A model generated the notes under the pieces. It was given only the letters and a program-made list of their open reading frames with translations. It did no database searches and was not told the origin of the DNA. This document shows positions 8,100-15,722 of a stretch of DNA of 64,000 nt, in pieces. Source of the stretch: Variovorax sp. Root411 (GTDB lineage: Bacteria; Pseudomonadota; Gammaproteobacteria; Burkholderiales; Burkholderiaceae_C). The stretch's first letter is position 1, and each line of letters opens with the position of its first letter. Made by a program: the position numbers and the translations under genes. Location: positions 37,151 to 101,150 of the forward strand of contig NZ_LMDW01000020.1 of the NCBI RefSeq assembly GCF_001425205.1, given 5' to 3'.

Positions 8100-8967
8100 A
8101 CACCCGGGCCCGGTTCACGCCCAGCGGCGGCTCTCCGTCGACTGCGGGTTGGCGCACGCCCGCGTAGCACTGGCGCCGGGTGCGACGCTGATCGATGCCT
8201 TGGCTGCCATGCTGGATCGATTCGGCGTGTCCAGTGCCGTCGCCACGCTTCACGGCGGCGGCTTCGACCCCTTCGTCTACTACATGCCGGCCCTGTCGCC
8301 GACGCCTGCGCATGCCGTGTACTTCAGCGGCCGACATGAACCGAAGGGCCTCGTCCGGCTGGAATCGGCCGGCGTCACGATCGGTCGGCGCGACCAGCAG
8401 CCGTGGTTGCACTGCCATGGCATCTGGCGCGACGCGGCGGGCCATCGCCTGGGCGGGCATGTGGTTCCCAACGAGGCGTTGATTGCCGAGCCAGTAGAGG
8501 CATCGATGTGGTTCCTGAAAGGCGCGGCGTTCGAGGTCACCCCGAGTCCGGAGACAGCCTTCTCGCTGTTCGAGCCGAAGGCGACGGGCGAGGGCGCAAG
8601 CTACAGCAAGGGCGCGTTCGCGCTCGCGGTTCGAGCCAACGAAGACTTGTGCACGGCGCTGGAGCAGGAGTGCCGCGCGCGTGGGATCAGCAACGCGCAG
8701 ATCCGCGGCGGGGTGGGAAGCCTGATAGGGGCGAGCTTCGACGATGGTCGAGTGGTCGAGCCCTTCGTGACCGAGGTATTCATTCGCGAAGGAAAAGTCA
8801 GCGCGAACGCTGCAAACGAGCTCGAAGCGCAGATCGACGTCGCCTTGGTCGATCACCTTGGTGGCCTGAGTGAAGGCCGCCTTCAGCGGGGCGACAACCC
8901 CGTTCTCGTCACATTCGAGCTCGTCATCGAGCCGACATCCTTCACCAACCCGTGGAATAAAAAATGA
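8086..8967 (+). CDS. Tandem PPC (DUF296) domain protein
   Basis: 293 residues that read as two PPC/DUF296 domains. The first (about 15-165) carries a His cluster, HCHGIW followed by GHRLGGH, like the metal-binding triad of bacterial PPC proteins. The second (about 180-285, ALAVRANEDLC to FELVIE) lacks those histidines. PPC domains form trimers; bacterial members have no settled function, whereas plant ones are fused to AT-hooks. It overlaps the CoA-ligase end by 14 bases and the SDR start by four, so it is an integral operon member. Either an enzyme for a pathway intermediate or a regulatory subunit is possible. Domain assignment is fairly firm; function is unknown. Confidence 0.7.
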   Translation: MRRIEHPGPVHAQRRLSVDCGLAHARVALAPGATLIDALAAMLDRFGVSSAVATLHGGGFDPFVYYMPALSPTPAHAVYFSGRHEPKGLVRLESAGVTIGRRDQQPWLHCHGIWRDAAGHRLGGHVVPNEALIAEPVEASMWFLKGAAFEVTPSPETAFSLFEPKATGEGASYSKGAFALAVRANEDLCTALEQECRARGISNAQIRGGVGSLIGASFDDGRVVEPFVTEVFIREGKVSANAANELEAQIDVALVDHLGGLSEGRLQRGDNPVLVTFELVIEPTSFTNPWNKK

Positions 8968-9731
8968 TGAACAACGCTGCGGTCACTATTGTCACTGGCG
9001 GCGCCTCCGGCATCGGCCTGGCCACGGCCGCCTGGCTCCTCGGCCGCGGCCGCTCGGTGCTCGTCCTGGACCATTCCGAAGCCAACCTCGACAGCGCGAG
9101 AGCTGCACTGAAGGAGTACACGGACTCTGCTGCCTTTGCGGTGCTCGACGTCACCGATGAAGAGGCGATGCTGCAGGTGATCTCGTCGCGCATCCCGGCA
9201 AGCACGGCGATTTCAGGCCTGGTCAACAGTGCCGGCTTTGGGGCCGACATTCCTTTCTTCGAGACGACTTCCAAGACCCTTCGCGACATGCTCGAAGTGA
9301 ACCTGATCGGCACGTTCGCGATCAGCCGGGAAGTTGCCAAGCGAATGACTGGCACGGGTGGCGGCAGCATCGTCCACATTTCATCGGTATCGGGTTTGAT
9401 CGGCAACAAGGGGCGATCGGCTTATGGCGCCACCAAGGCGGCGTTGGTGAACCTCACACAGGTGATGTCGAACGAGCTTGCGCGTCACCGCATCCGCGTG
9501 AATTGCGTGTGCCCCGGGCCGATCGAGACGCCACTCGCCGCTGCGGCTCACGGCGACGCAGGCAAGGTGCTGTGGGAGCAGCAAGTTCCAATGAAGCGGT
9601 ACGGCAATCCCAAGGAGATCGCCAACACCGTCGGATTCTTGCTCGACGAAGAATCGTCGTCCTATGTGAACGGGCAGATCATCAGCGTGGATGGCGGATT
9701 CATCGCTGCAGGCCTCTTGTCGACCGCCTAG
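8964..9731 (+). CDS. Short-chain dehydrogenase/reductase
   Basis: 255 residues, classical SDR. TGGASGIG near residue 11 (NAD(P) loop), NSAG at about 90, Ser in HISSVSG, YGATK as the catalytic Tyr-Lys pair, CPGPIETPL, and a C-terminal SVDGGFIAAG. It resembles 3-oxoacyl-reductase/3-hydroxyacyl dehydrogenase-type SDRs, fitting a step before the thiolase. ATG-ATG overlaps the preceding stop. It is the last intact gene of the plus-strand operon; the IS remnant begins 40 bases further on. Confidence 0.87.
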   Translation: MMNNAAVTIVTGGASGIGLATAAWLLGRGRSVLVLDHSEANLDSARAALKEYTDSAAFAVLDVTDEEAMLQVISSRIPASTAISGLVNSAGFGADIPFFETTSKTLRDMLEVNLIGTFAISREVAKRMTGTGGGSIVHISSVSGLIGNKGRSAYGATKAALVNLTQVMSNELARHRIRVNCVCPGPIETPLAAAAHGDAGKVLWEQQVPMKRYGNPKEIANTVGFLLDEESSSYVNGQIISVDGGFIAAGLLSTA

Positions 9732-9770
9732 CGCCGGTGATCCTCTTTGCGACTGCAGATCGTTCTAGCG

Positions 9771-9956
9771 CCGAGCTCGGCGAATGCGTCAGGGCGACCA
9801 TTCGTCAGCTGGGTTACCCGACCAAGAATGCGTTGAAGGGATCATGGACGCTGCATTGCATTCACCATCAAGGCGTTGGGCTATCCGGTACGCGAATCGC
9901 TGCGTTGCTGGATTCACGAATCGCACCCCGAGCTGCACCTGCGCGTCGTCGGTCGA
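9771..9956 (+). mobile_element. IS3-family transposase orfA remnant with internal deletion
   Basis: Two HTH segments typical of one IS3-family OrfA are visible: LGECVRATIRQLGYPTKNALKG, then in another frame HGRCIAFTIKALGYP and ESLRCWIHESHPEL. In intact elements about 40 residues separate them; here they meet near 9840, giving a deletion and a frame change. No orfB, terminal repeat or start is left. Homology ends near 9956, just before the reductase sequence starts. Confidence 0.7.
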
Positions 9957-10831
9957 TCAAACGGGATAGCGCGGCCGCCACCCTTGGCGACCGCACGGTC
10001 CATCGGCTCGGCTACGGTGCCATGCAGCTCGCCGGCCCTGGCGTGTTCGGGCCGCCCAAGGAGCGCGAGGCGGCGCTGGCCGTGCTGCGCGAAGCGGTCG
10101 CCAGCGGTGTCGATCACGTCGACACCAGCGACTTCTACGGCCGGCACATCACCAACCAGATCATCCGCGAGGCACTCTCGCCCTACGCGAAGGACCTTGT
10201 CATCGTCACCAAGATCGGGGCGCGGCGGACCGACACCGGCGGTTGGCTGCCGGCGTTCTCGACCGGGGAGCTGACACAGGCGGTGCACGACAACCTGCGC
10301 AACCTGGGCCTCGACGTGCTGGAGGTCGTGAACCTGCGTGTCATGTTCGACGTGCATGGTCCGGCCGAGGGGTCGATCGAGGCACCGCTGACGGCGTTGG
10401 CCGACCTGCAGCGCCAGGGCCTCGTGCGCCACATCGGCCTGAGCAACGTGACGCCCGCACAGGTCGCGCAGGGGCGCGGCATCTGCCGCATTGCCTGCGT
10501 GCAGAACCAATACAACCTCGTGCATCGCAACGACGACGCGCTGATCGATGAACTGGCACGCGACGGTATTCCGTACGTTCCTTTTTCCCCGCTCGGCGGT
10601 TTCACCCCGCTGCAGTCCTCCGGACTTTCCGACGTTGCGCAGCGCCTCGGCGCCACACCGATGCAAGTGGCACTGGCCTGGCTGCTGCGCCGGTCGCCCA
10701 ACATCCTGCTGATTCCCGGCACATCGTCGGTCGGGCATTTGCGCGAAAACCTGGCCGCGGGAAAGCTGGAGTTGCCGGCGGATGCAGTCGAAGCGCTGGA
10801 CCGCGTGGCTGCTCCGTTGTCGGATGACTGA
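9905..10831 (+). CDS. pdxI: PdxI-like aldo/keto reductase with replaced 5' end
   Basis: From TLGDRTVHRLGYGAMQLAGPG onward, the protein follows the E. coli YdbC/PdxI type (pyridoxal reductase/pyridoxine 4-dehydrogenase): DTSDFYG with the catalytic Tyr, VIVTKIGARR with the Lys, DVLEVVNLRV, RHIGLSNVTPAQVA and IPGTSSVGHLREN. Only about five native N-terminal residues are missing; IS3-derived sequence stands there instead. No ATG precedes the homology in this frame. A TTG at 9905 inside the IS remnant would give 308 residues; the next ATG (10022) would remove the first beta strand. It may be expressed from a scavenged start or be a young pseudogene. Confidence 0.7.
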   Translation: MLDSRIAPRAAPARRRSIKRDSAAATLGDRTVHRLGYGAMQLAGPGVFGPPKEREAALAVLREAVASGVDHVDTSDFYGRHITNQIIREALSPYAKDLVIVTKIGARRTDTGGWLPAFSTGELTQAVHDNLRNLGLDVLEVVNLRVMFDVHGPAEGSIEAPLTALADLQRQGLVRHIGLSNVTPAQVAQGRGICRIACVQNQYNLVHRNDDALIDELARDGIPYVPFSPLGGFTPLQSSGLSDVAQRLGATPMQVALAWLLRRSPNILLIPGTSSVGHLRENLAAGKLELPADAVEALDRVAAPLSDD

Positions 10832-10865
10832 TTTTTGAGCCGCACGCATGGCTCGCTGCCCAACA

Positions 10866-11528
10866 TCAGGTCGAATCCCGCACCCGGGCGACCACCTCCT
10901 GCACCAACAGTTCCGGACTCGCGAATACCGGCAGCCCCAGTTGGTCGGCGAGCGGTTCGACCAGGTGCGCCAACGAGGCTTGCGCCAGGACGATGCGATC
11001 GACGCGTGGGGCCAACTCTGCCGCAGCCTCGCACACGAGGCGATCGTGCAGGTCACGCCGGTTATCGGCCAGGGCGTCGAATGCCGCCGCGCACAGGACG
11101 CTCTCCGCCGGAATATCCCGGCCGGCGCTCTGCGCGTGCGCAGCCAGCAGTGCCCGGCTCGGTGCGACCGTCGACGAGGCCGTGCAGATCAGGCCGACGC
11201 GGCCCGGCGCGCTTGCCACGCGGGCGTAGAGGGGGTCGTCGATCTTGAGGATCGGCACACTCACCGTCTGGCGCGCGGCATCGATGGCCGGCGATGTCGA
11301 CGAGCACGTGAAAACGATCAGCTCGGTACCCGCATCGGCCGCCACTTGTGCGAGCGTGACGATGCGGCGCGTGATGCCGCTTGAAGGGCCTTGCCGGATC
11401 AGATCCTGCAGGACACTTTCGTCCAGCATGTGAAAGCAGTCTGCGTCTGGCAGCTCCGACTGGAAGCGCGGACGGAAGCGCTCGACCAGCATCGCGACCG
11501 TATGGATGAAGGCAATGCGCCGGATCAT
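10866..11528 (-). CDS. Asp/Glu/hydantoin racemase family protein
   Basis: 220 residues. The family cysteine near FTCSSTSPA and a second candidate in VLCAAAFDAL match the two-cysteine mechanism of cofactor-independent amino-acid racemases; LICTASSTVAPSR lies between. It probably racemises or isomerises a small amino acid or related acid so that the stereospecific oxidases encoded upstream can use it. I chose the ATG at 11528 because GAAGGG precedes it; a TTG at 11549 overlapping the previous stop is the alternative. Last gene of the oxidation operon, convergent with the reductase gene 34 bases away. Confidence 0.78.
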   Translation of the reverse strand: MIRRIAFIHTVAMLVERFRPRFQSELPDADCFHMLDESVLQDLIRQGPSSGITRRIVTLAQVAADAGTELIVFTCSSTSPAIDAARQTVSVPILKIDDPLYARVASAPGRVGLICTASSTVAPSRALLAAHAQSAGRDIPAESVLCAAAFDALADNRRDLHDRLVCEAAAELAPRVDRIVLAQASLAHLVEPLADQLGLPVFASPELLVQEVVARVRDST

Positions 11529-11545
11529 GGAAACCCTTCGGTGGT

Positions 11546-12934
11546 TCAAAGTGCGGCCAGCTCTTCGAGCGTGATCGGCTTGATGGGAGGGCGGATCCGG
11601 TAGTGGCCGACCTCGGCGGGAGAGACTCCGCGCTCATGCGCGATGACCTCGGTGGCGGTGAGGCCGCAAAGGCGGCCCTGGCAGGGGCCCATGCCGCAGC
11701 GCGTGAAGGCTTTGCCCTGGCTCGGCCCCTGGCAGCCGAGGGCAACCGATCGGCGCAGTTCGCCGGCCGAGACTTCCTCGCAGCGACAGGCGATCACGTC
11801 GTCGGCCGGCACGCGATGCTGGATCTTGGGGCGGTAGAGCACATCGAGGAAAGGGCGGATGTGCAGCTGGCGGCGAAGCGCCGATCGCAGCGGCTCGGCC
11901 TGGCGGTCGCGTTCGAGTTCGGACAAGCGCCCGGCGTCGTGCGCCGCGGCCAGGCCGGCGAGCTGCCCTTGCAAAGCCGCTGCCAAGCCGCCGGCGATGC
12001 CCCGCCCATCCCCGGCGATCAGGAAGCCGTCCAGCTCGAGGCGGCCCCAGGCATCGGCCGCCGGCACCCAGCACAGCTGCTGGTCGTCCCAACGGTGCGT
12101 CAGGCGCAGCGACGCCGTGATCTGGTTGTTCGGCACCACGCCCTGGTGCAGCAGGATGAGATCGGACTGCACGCGGTGCGACGTGGCTCCAACACGAAAG
12201 CGCAGGGCCGTGGCTCGTGCGCTGCCTTCCACGGCGAGGTCGGTTGCGGCACGGTGATGGGGGATGCCGGCGTCGCGGATGCTGCGGATCAGGCCCAGGC
12301 CTTTCCTCAGGTCGCGCCATCCCGCCAGGGCGCCGCCGAGATGGGGCAGGGCCCGGAGGTGGTCGCCGCGCCGCGTGGTGTCCACGATGGCGCCGATGCG
12401 CACACCGGCCCGCAGGTACTGCCAGGCCAGCAGGTACAGCAACGGTCCGCAGCCGGCCAGCACGACCGGCTGCGACGGTGCCACGCCGGCGCTCTTGAGA
12501 AGGATTTGCGCAGCCCCGGCCGTCATCACGCCGGGCAGCGTCCAGCCAGGAATCGGAAATGGCCGCTCCATCGCGCCGGTGCACAGGATGACCTGGCCGG
12601 CCGTGATGGCGTGGGATCGCCCCTCCTTCAAGTAGTGAATGACGCGATCGCGGGAGATGTTCCAGACGGCCGCGCCGCCGACGTGCCGCGCCGTCGATTG
12701 CGAGAAGCGCTCCACCAGGGCTCGGCCTGCGGTGTAGTCGTCCCCCAGCACCTGCAGCCGATCGACACCGGCCCGCGTGACGTCGCGGTAGATCTGGCCT
12801 CCCGGATGCGCCTGCTCGTCGAGCAGCGCGACCGACAGCCCCAGTTCGGCCGCAGTGGCGGCCGCTGCGAGGCCCGCCGGACCCGCGCCCACCACGGCAA
12901 CGTCTACCGCGACATCCACCGGATCACACAGCAC
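11546..12934 (-). CDS. NAD(P)/FAD-dependent dehydrogenase with BFD-like [2Fe-2S] domain (HcnB/OoxA-like)
   Basis: 462 residues. GAGPAGLAAA near residue 16 is the FAD-binding motif and VVLAGCGPLLYLLA the second dinucleotide fold; the C-terminus has CRCEEV followed by CGMGPCQGRLCG, the cysteine pattern of the BFD-like [2Fe-2S] domain. It matches the alpha subunit of opine oxidases, hydrogen-cyanide synthase HcnB and D-hydroxyproline dehydrogenase-type complexes. It takes electrons from the beta subunit through Fe-S centres to the respiratory chain. GTG start; overlaps the small Fe-S subunit gene by 11 bases. The cluster lacks other hcn features, so cyanide synthesis is not assumed. Confidence 0.85.
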   Translation of the reverse strand: MLCDPVDVAVDVAVVGAGPAGLAAAATAAELGLSVALLDEQAHPGGQIYRDVTRAGVDRLQVLGDDYTAGRALVERFSQSTARHVGGAAVWNISRDRVIHYLKEGRSHAITAGQVILCTGAMERPFPIPGWTLPGVMTAGAAQILLKSAGVAPSQPVVLAGCGPLLYLLAWQYLRAGVRIGAIVDTTRRGDHLRALPHLGGALAGWRDLRKGLGLIRSIRDAGIPHHRAATDLAVEGSARATALRFRVGATSHRVQSDLILLHQGVVPNNQITASLRLTHRWDDQQLCWVPAADAWGRLELDGFLIAGDGRGIAGGLAAALQGQLAGLAAAHDAGRLSELERDRQAEPLRSALRRQLHIRPFLDVLYRPKIQHRVPADDVIACRCEEVSAGELRRSVALGCQGPSQGKAFTRCGMGPCQGRLCGLTATEVIAHERGVSPAEVGHYRIRPPIKPITLEELAAL

Positions 12935-13232
12935 GGCGCGCGCCTTCCTGCGAGCGGATCTTCATGCCGGGCTGGACCGTGACAAGGCAGGCTTGGCGGT
13001 TCGCCACGCCGTCGATTTCCAGCAGGCACTCGAAGCAAACGCCCATCATGCAGTAGGGAGCACGCGGCGCACCCGACACGGGCGTGGAGCGAAAGCGCGA
13101 CACACCGGCCGCCAGCAAGGCGGCAGCCACCGAGCGCTGGCCCAATACTACAAGCCGGCGACCGTCGAACTCGACATCGATGAAGGGCTCGGCGCCGGCC
13201 GAGATCGGGCGAAAGAGCGGTTCAGTGGGCAT
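12924..13232 (-). CDS. Small [2Fe-2S] subunit (HcnA/OoxC-like)
   Basis: 102 residues. A ferredoxin-like fold with YCMMGVCFECLLEIDG and RQACLVTVQPGM, three spaced cysteines plus one, as in the gamma subunit of opine oxidase/HcnA. It shuttles electrons between the two flavin subunits. It overlaps both neighbours by 11 bases, so the three subunits are made together. Confidence 0.87.
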   Translation of the reverse strand: MPTEPLFRPISAGAEPFIDVEFDGRRLVVLGQRSVAAALLAAGVSRFRSTPVSGAPRAPYCMMGVCFECLLEIDGVANRQACLVTVQPGMKIRSQEGARRAV

Positions 13233-14364
13233 GGTGGTGATCCAGGGGCTCGGTCGGCTGGTCTGCGGCGGGAAAGCGGTCGCCCTGAAACGCGTCCAGC
13301 TCCTCGGGCGCGGCTGCGCCGTCGATCCACGGGGCGATGCGAAAGGCGTGGGCCGCCGCGAGGGTCACGCCGCTGTGGCACGTGACGACGTAGGCGCCTG
13401 GGGAGGATGTCGATTCCTGGTAGATCGGATAGCCGTCGGGCGTCATCACCCGCAACGCGCCCCATACCCGGACCACATTGAGCTGGCCGAGCATGGGAAA
13501 ACTGGCGACGGCGCGGCGCGCGAGCTCGGCCAGGGTGCGGGTCGTCGTGCTGTCGTCGAAGCCCGCATCTTCCATGGACTCCCCGATCTGGATGCCGCCC
13601 TCGTCGGTCTGCCGGATATGGCCCGTGGGATGGTCGAAGAGCTTCTCGCAGCGCTCGGTGACGATCAATTGCCCGCGATTCGGCCGCACCGGCGCATGGA
13701 GGCCGACCTGACCGGCCAGGCGCGCATTGCCCAGCCCCGCCGCCAGGACGAGCTTGGGCGCGCGAAACTGCTGCCCCCGCACGTGCGCCGTGAACATGCC
13801 GTCTGAGTGCGTGATGCGCTCCACCCCGTGGCCTGTCTTCAGCGTCACGCCCCGCTGGTTGCACGCGGTATGCAGGGCGCGCAGCAGCTTGAGCGGATTG
13901 ACATGGCCGTCCATCGGCGAGTAGCTGGCGCCGACCACCTTCGGCCCGACGTGGGGCAATCGCTGCAGTAGAGCGGCGCGGTCCAGGATCTCGTAGGGGT
14001 AGTCGCCGCCCACCTCGTCGCGCACAGCGGCAAGCCGCTCGCTGCGCGCCTCGAGTTCGGCCTCGGAAAAGCACAGGGAGAAGGCGCCCGGCTGTCTGGC
14101 CTGGACATCGATACCGGTTTGCTCCTGGAGCTGGGCTGCCAGCGCGGGCCACAGGCGGGCGGACTCCCGGCTCCAGCGGGCATAGTGGGGGACGCCGCGG
14201 CCCTTGCCGTGAACCCAGATCAAGCCGAAGTTTCCCCGTGAAGCGCGAAACGCATCGTCGCCTTCATCCAGTACCGTGACGTTCTTGCCAAGCTGGCCCA
14301 GCCCGTAGGCCACTGCCGTGCCGACCAAGCCGCCGCCAATCACGATCACATCGCTCGAAAGCAT
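13222..14364 (-). CDS. FAD-dependent amino-acid/opine oxidoreductase, catalytic subunit (HcnC/OoxB-like)
   Basis: 380 residues of the DAO family. VIVIGGGLVGTAVAYGLGQLG at the N-terminus binds FAD; CHSGVTLAAAHA and the RVWGALRVMTPDGYP segment are typical of HcnC/OoxB and glycine/D-amino-acid oxidases. It should oxidise a secondary amine or D-amino acid at the flavin and pass electrons to the small Fe-S partner. With the two overlapping genes it forms one heterotrimeric dehydrogenase. Substrate unknown; amine-type chemistry is supported by the aldehyde dehydrogenase and racemase in the same operon. Confidence 0.87.
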   Translation of the reverse strand: MLSSDVIVIGGGLVGTAVAYGLGQLGKNVTVLDEGDDAFRASRGNFGLIWVHGKGRGVPHYARWSRESARLWPALAAQLQEQTGIDVQARQPGAFSLCFSEAELEARSERLAAVRDEVGGDYPYEILDRAALLQRLPHVGPKVVGASYSPMDGHVNPLKLLRALHTACNQRGVTLKTGHGVERITHSDGMFTAHVRGQQFRAPKLVLAAGLGNARLAGQVGLHAPVRPNRGQLIVTERCEKLFDHPTGHIRQTDEGGIQIGESMEDAGFDDSTTTRTLAELARRAVASFPMLGQLNVVRVWGALRVMTPDGYPIYQESTSSPGAYVVTCHSGVTLAAAHAFRIAPWIDGAAAPEELDAFQGDRFPAADQPTEPLDHHHAH

Positions 14365-14376
14365 GGGTGCTGCAGC

Positions 14377-15702
14377 CTAGAAATCTGCGACTTTGCCCCA
14401 TGCCGAGTTGCTGAAGCGCTCCGGCCGGTACGGCACGGGATCGACGATCGGTTCGGCGCCGCTGGCAAGGTCCGCGATCAGGTGGCCGGCACCAGGGCCG
14501 ATGCCAAAGCCGTGTCCGGAAAAGCCCGCGGCCAGGATGAAGCCCGGCAGGGACGGCACCTCGCCGATGCCGGGAACACCGTCCGGCGTGCTGTCGATAT
14601 AGCCTGCCCAGGCGTGCGTCATCCTGGCATCGCGAAGTTGGGGCAGCAGTTCGACGGCGCGGCGGCGGGTCTCCCTGACCGTGGGCAAATCGGGCTTCGG
14701 ATCGAGGATGCGCACCCGCTCCATCGGCGTCGGCGCATCGAGCCGCCAGCGCGCGAGCGTTTCATGGCCGCCACGCATGCCTTCGAGGCCGCCCGGACGA
14801 AGGTTGCGCCAGCGCTTGGCGAACATGGGCACGAATTGCGGAGCGAAGCGCATGAACTGCCCTGTCGGATCCACGCGCGCGCGGCCGCTGATGGCCAGTG
14901 CATAGCGTCCGTCGTTGCGGCGCGTGGCGGACACGCCCGCGCTCACCACGGCATCCGGCAGGCGCTGCTCCACAGGGGAGACGCTCAGGATGGACTGGCG
15001 GATCGAGGCCTGCGGAAAACGAATGCCCAACTGGCGGCAGAACGAGGATGCCCAGGCGCCGCCGGCCAGCACGGCCGTTCGGGTCTTGATGACCCCGGCT
15101 TCCGTGATGACGCCGCTGACCCGTCCGCCTTCCGTCTCGATGCCGCGGGCCGCGCAATTCTGGTGGACGCTGCCACCGAGCTTGATGAGCGCAGCGGCCA
15201 CGGCCGGTGCGGCCTTGCCGGGATCGGCGGTGCCATCGCTGGGCGAGAAGACGCCGCCCTTCCAGGCGCGGCCGGTCGCACGGCCCCGCTCGGCGGCCTC
15301 GCGGCCACTCAGCATGTGGGTCGTCACGCCTGCGGTTCTCGCAAAATCGCGCCAGCTGGCCCAGCGGGAAATCTCGGCCTCGTCATTGCTGAGATACAAC
15401 AGCCCGCAGCGATGAAAACCGGTGTCTTCGCCGCTCTCGGCGGCAAATTGTTCCCACAGGTCGAGGCTCTTGCTCGCTAACGGCAGTTCGCGAGCATCGC
15501 GGTTCTGCTGCCGGCACCAGCCCCAGTTGCGGCTCGATTGCTCGGCGCCGATCCTTCCCTTTTCGACCAGGGCGACCGACACGCCGCGCTTGGCCAGGTA
15601 GTAGGCGGTAAAGACGCCGATGATGCCGCCGCCGATCACGACGACATCGGCGGAGGCCGGCGGCTTGGAGGAAGTGTGGATGTGTTGCAGGGGAGGGGAC
15701 AT
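14377..15702 (-). CDS. FAD-dependent oxidoreductase, DadA/DAO family
   Basis: 441 residues. DVVVIGGGIIGVFTAYYLAKRG near residue 19 binds FAD, and SSRNWGWCRQQNRD is typical of DadA-like/sarcosine-oxidase-beta-like proteins. The C-terminal TPDGVPGIGEV and AGFSGHGFGIGPGAG segments close the FAD site. It is a second amine or D-amino-acid dehydrogenase beside the HcnABC-like complex, perhaps acting on another stereoisomer or a consecutive intermediate. The ATG at 15702 was taken because the frame upstream lies inside the aldehyde dehydrogenase gene. Starts 21 bases after that gene's stop. Confidence 0.85.
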   Translation of the reverse strand: MSPPLQHIHTSSKPPASADVVVIGGGIIGVFTAYYLAKRGVSVALVEKGRIGAEQSSRNWGWCRQQNRDARELPLASKSLDLWEQFAAESGEDTGFHRCGLLYLSNDEAEISRWASWRDFARTAGVTTHMLSGREAAERGRATGRAWKGGVFSPSDGTADPGKAAPAVAAALIKLGGSVHQNCAARGIETEGGRVSGVITEAGVIKTRTAVLAGGAWASSFCRQLGIRFPQASIRQSILSVSPVEQRLPDAVVSAGVSATRRNDGRYALAISGRARVDPTGQFMRFAPQFVPMFAKRWRNLRPGGLEGMRGGHETLARWRLDAPTPMERVRILDPKPDLPTVRETRRRAVELLPQLRDARMTHAWAGYIDSTPDGVPGIGEVPSLPGFILAAGFSGHGFGIGPGAGHLIADLASGAEPIVDPVPYRPERFSNSAWGKVADF

Positions 15703-15722
15703 GATGGATCTCGCTCGTCGAT

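Noticed and set aside
11546..14364. Hydrogen cyanide synthase (hcnABC).
   Set aside because: Subunits are homologous to HcnA, B and C, but gene order and neighbours (aldehyde dehydrogenase, racemase, second oxidase) fit an opine/amino-acid dehydrogenase; nothing points to glycine oxidation to cyanide.
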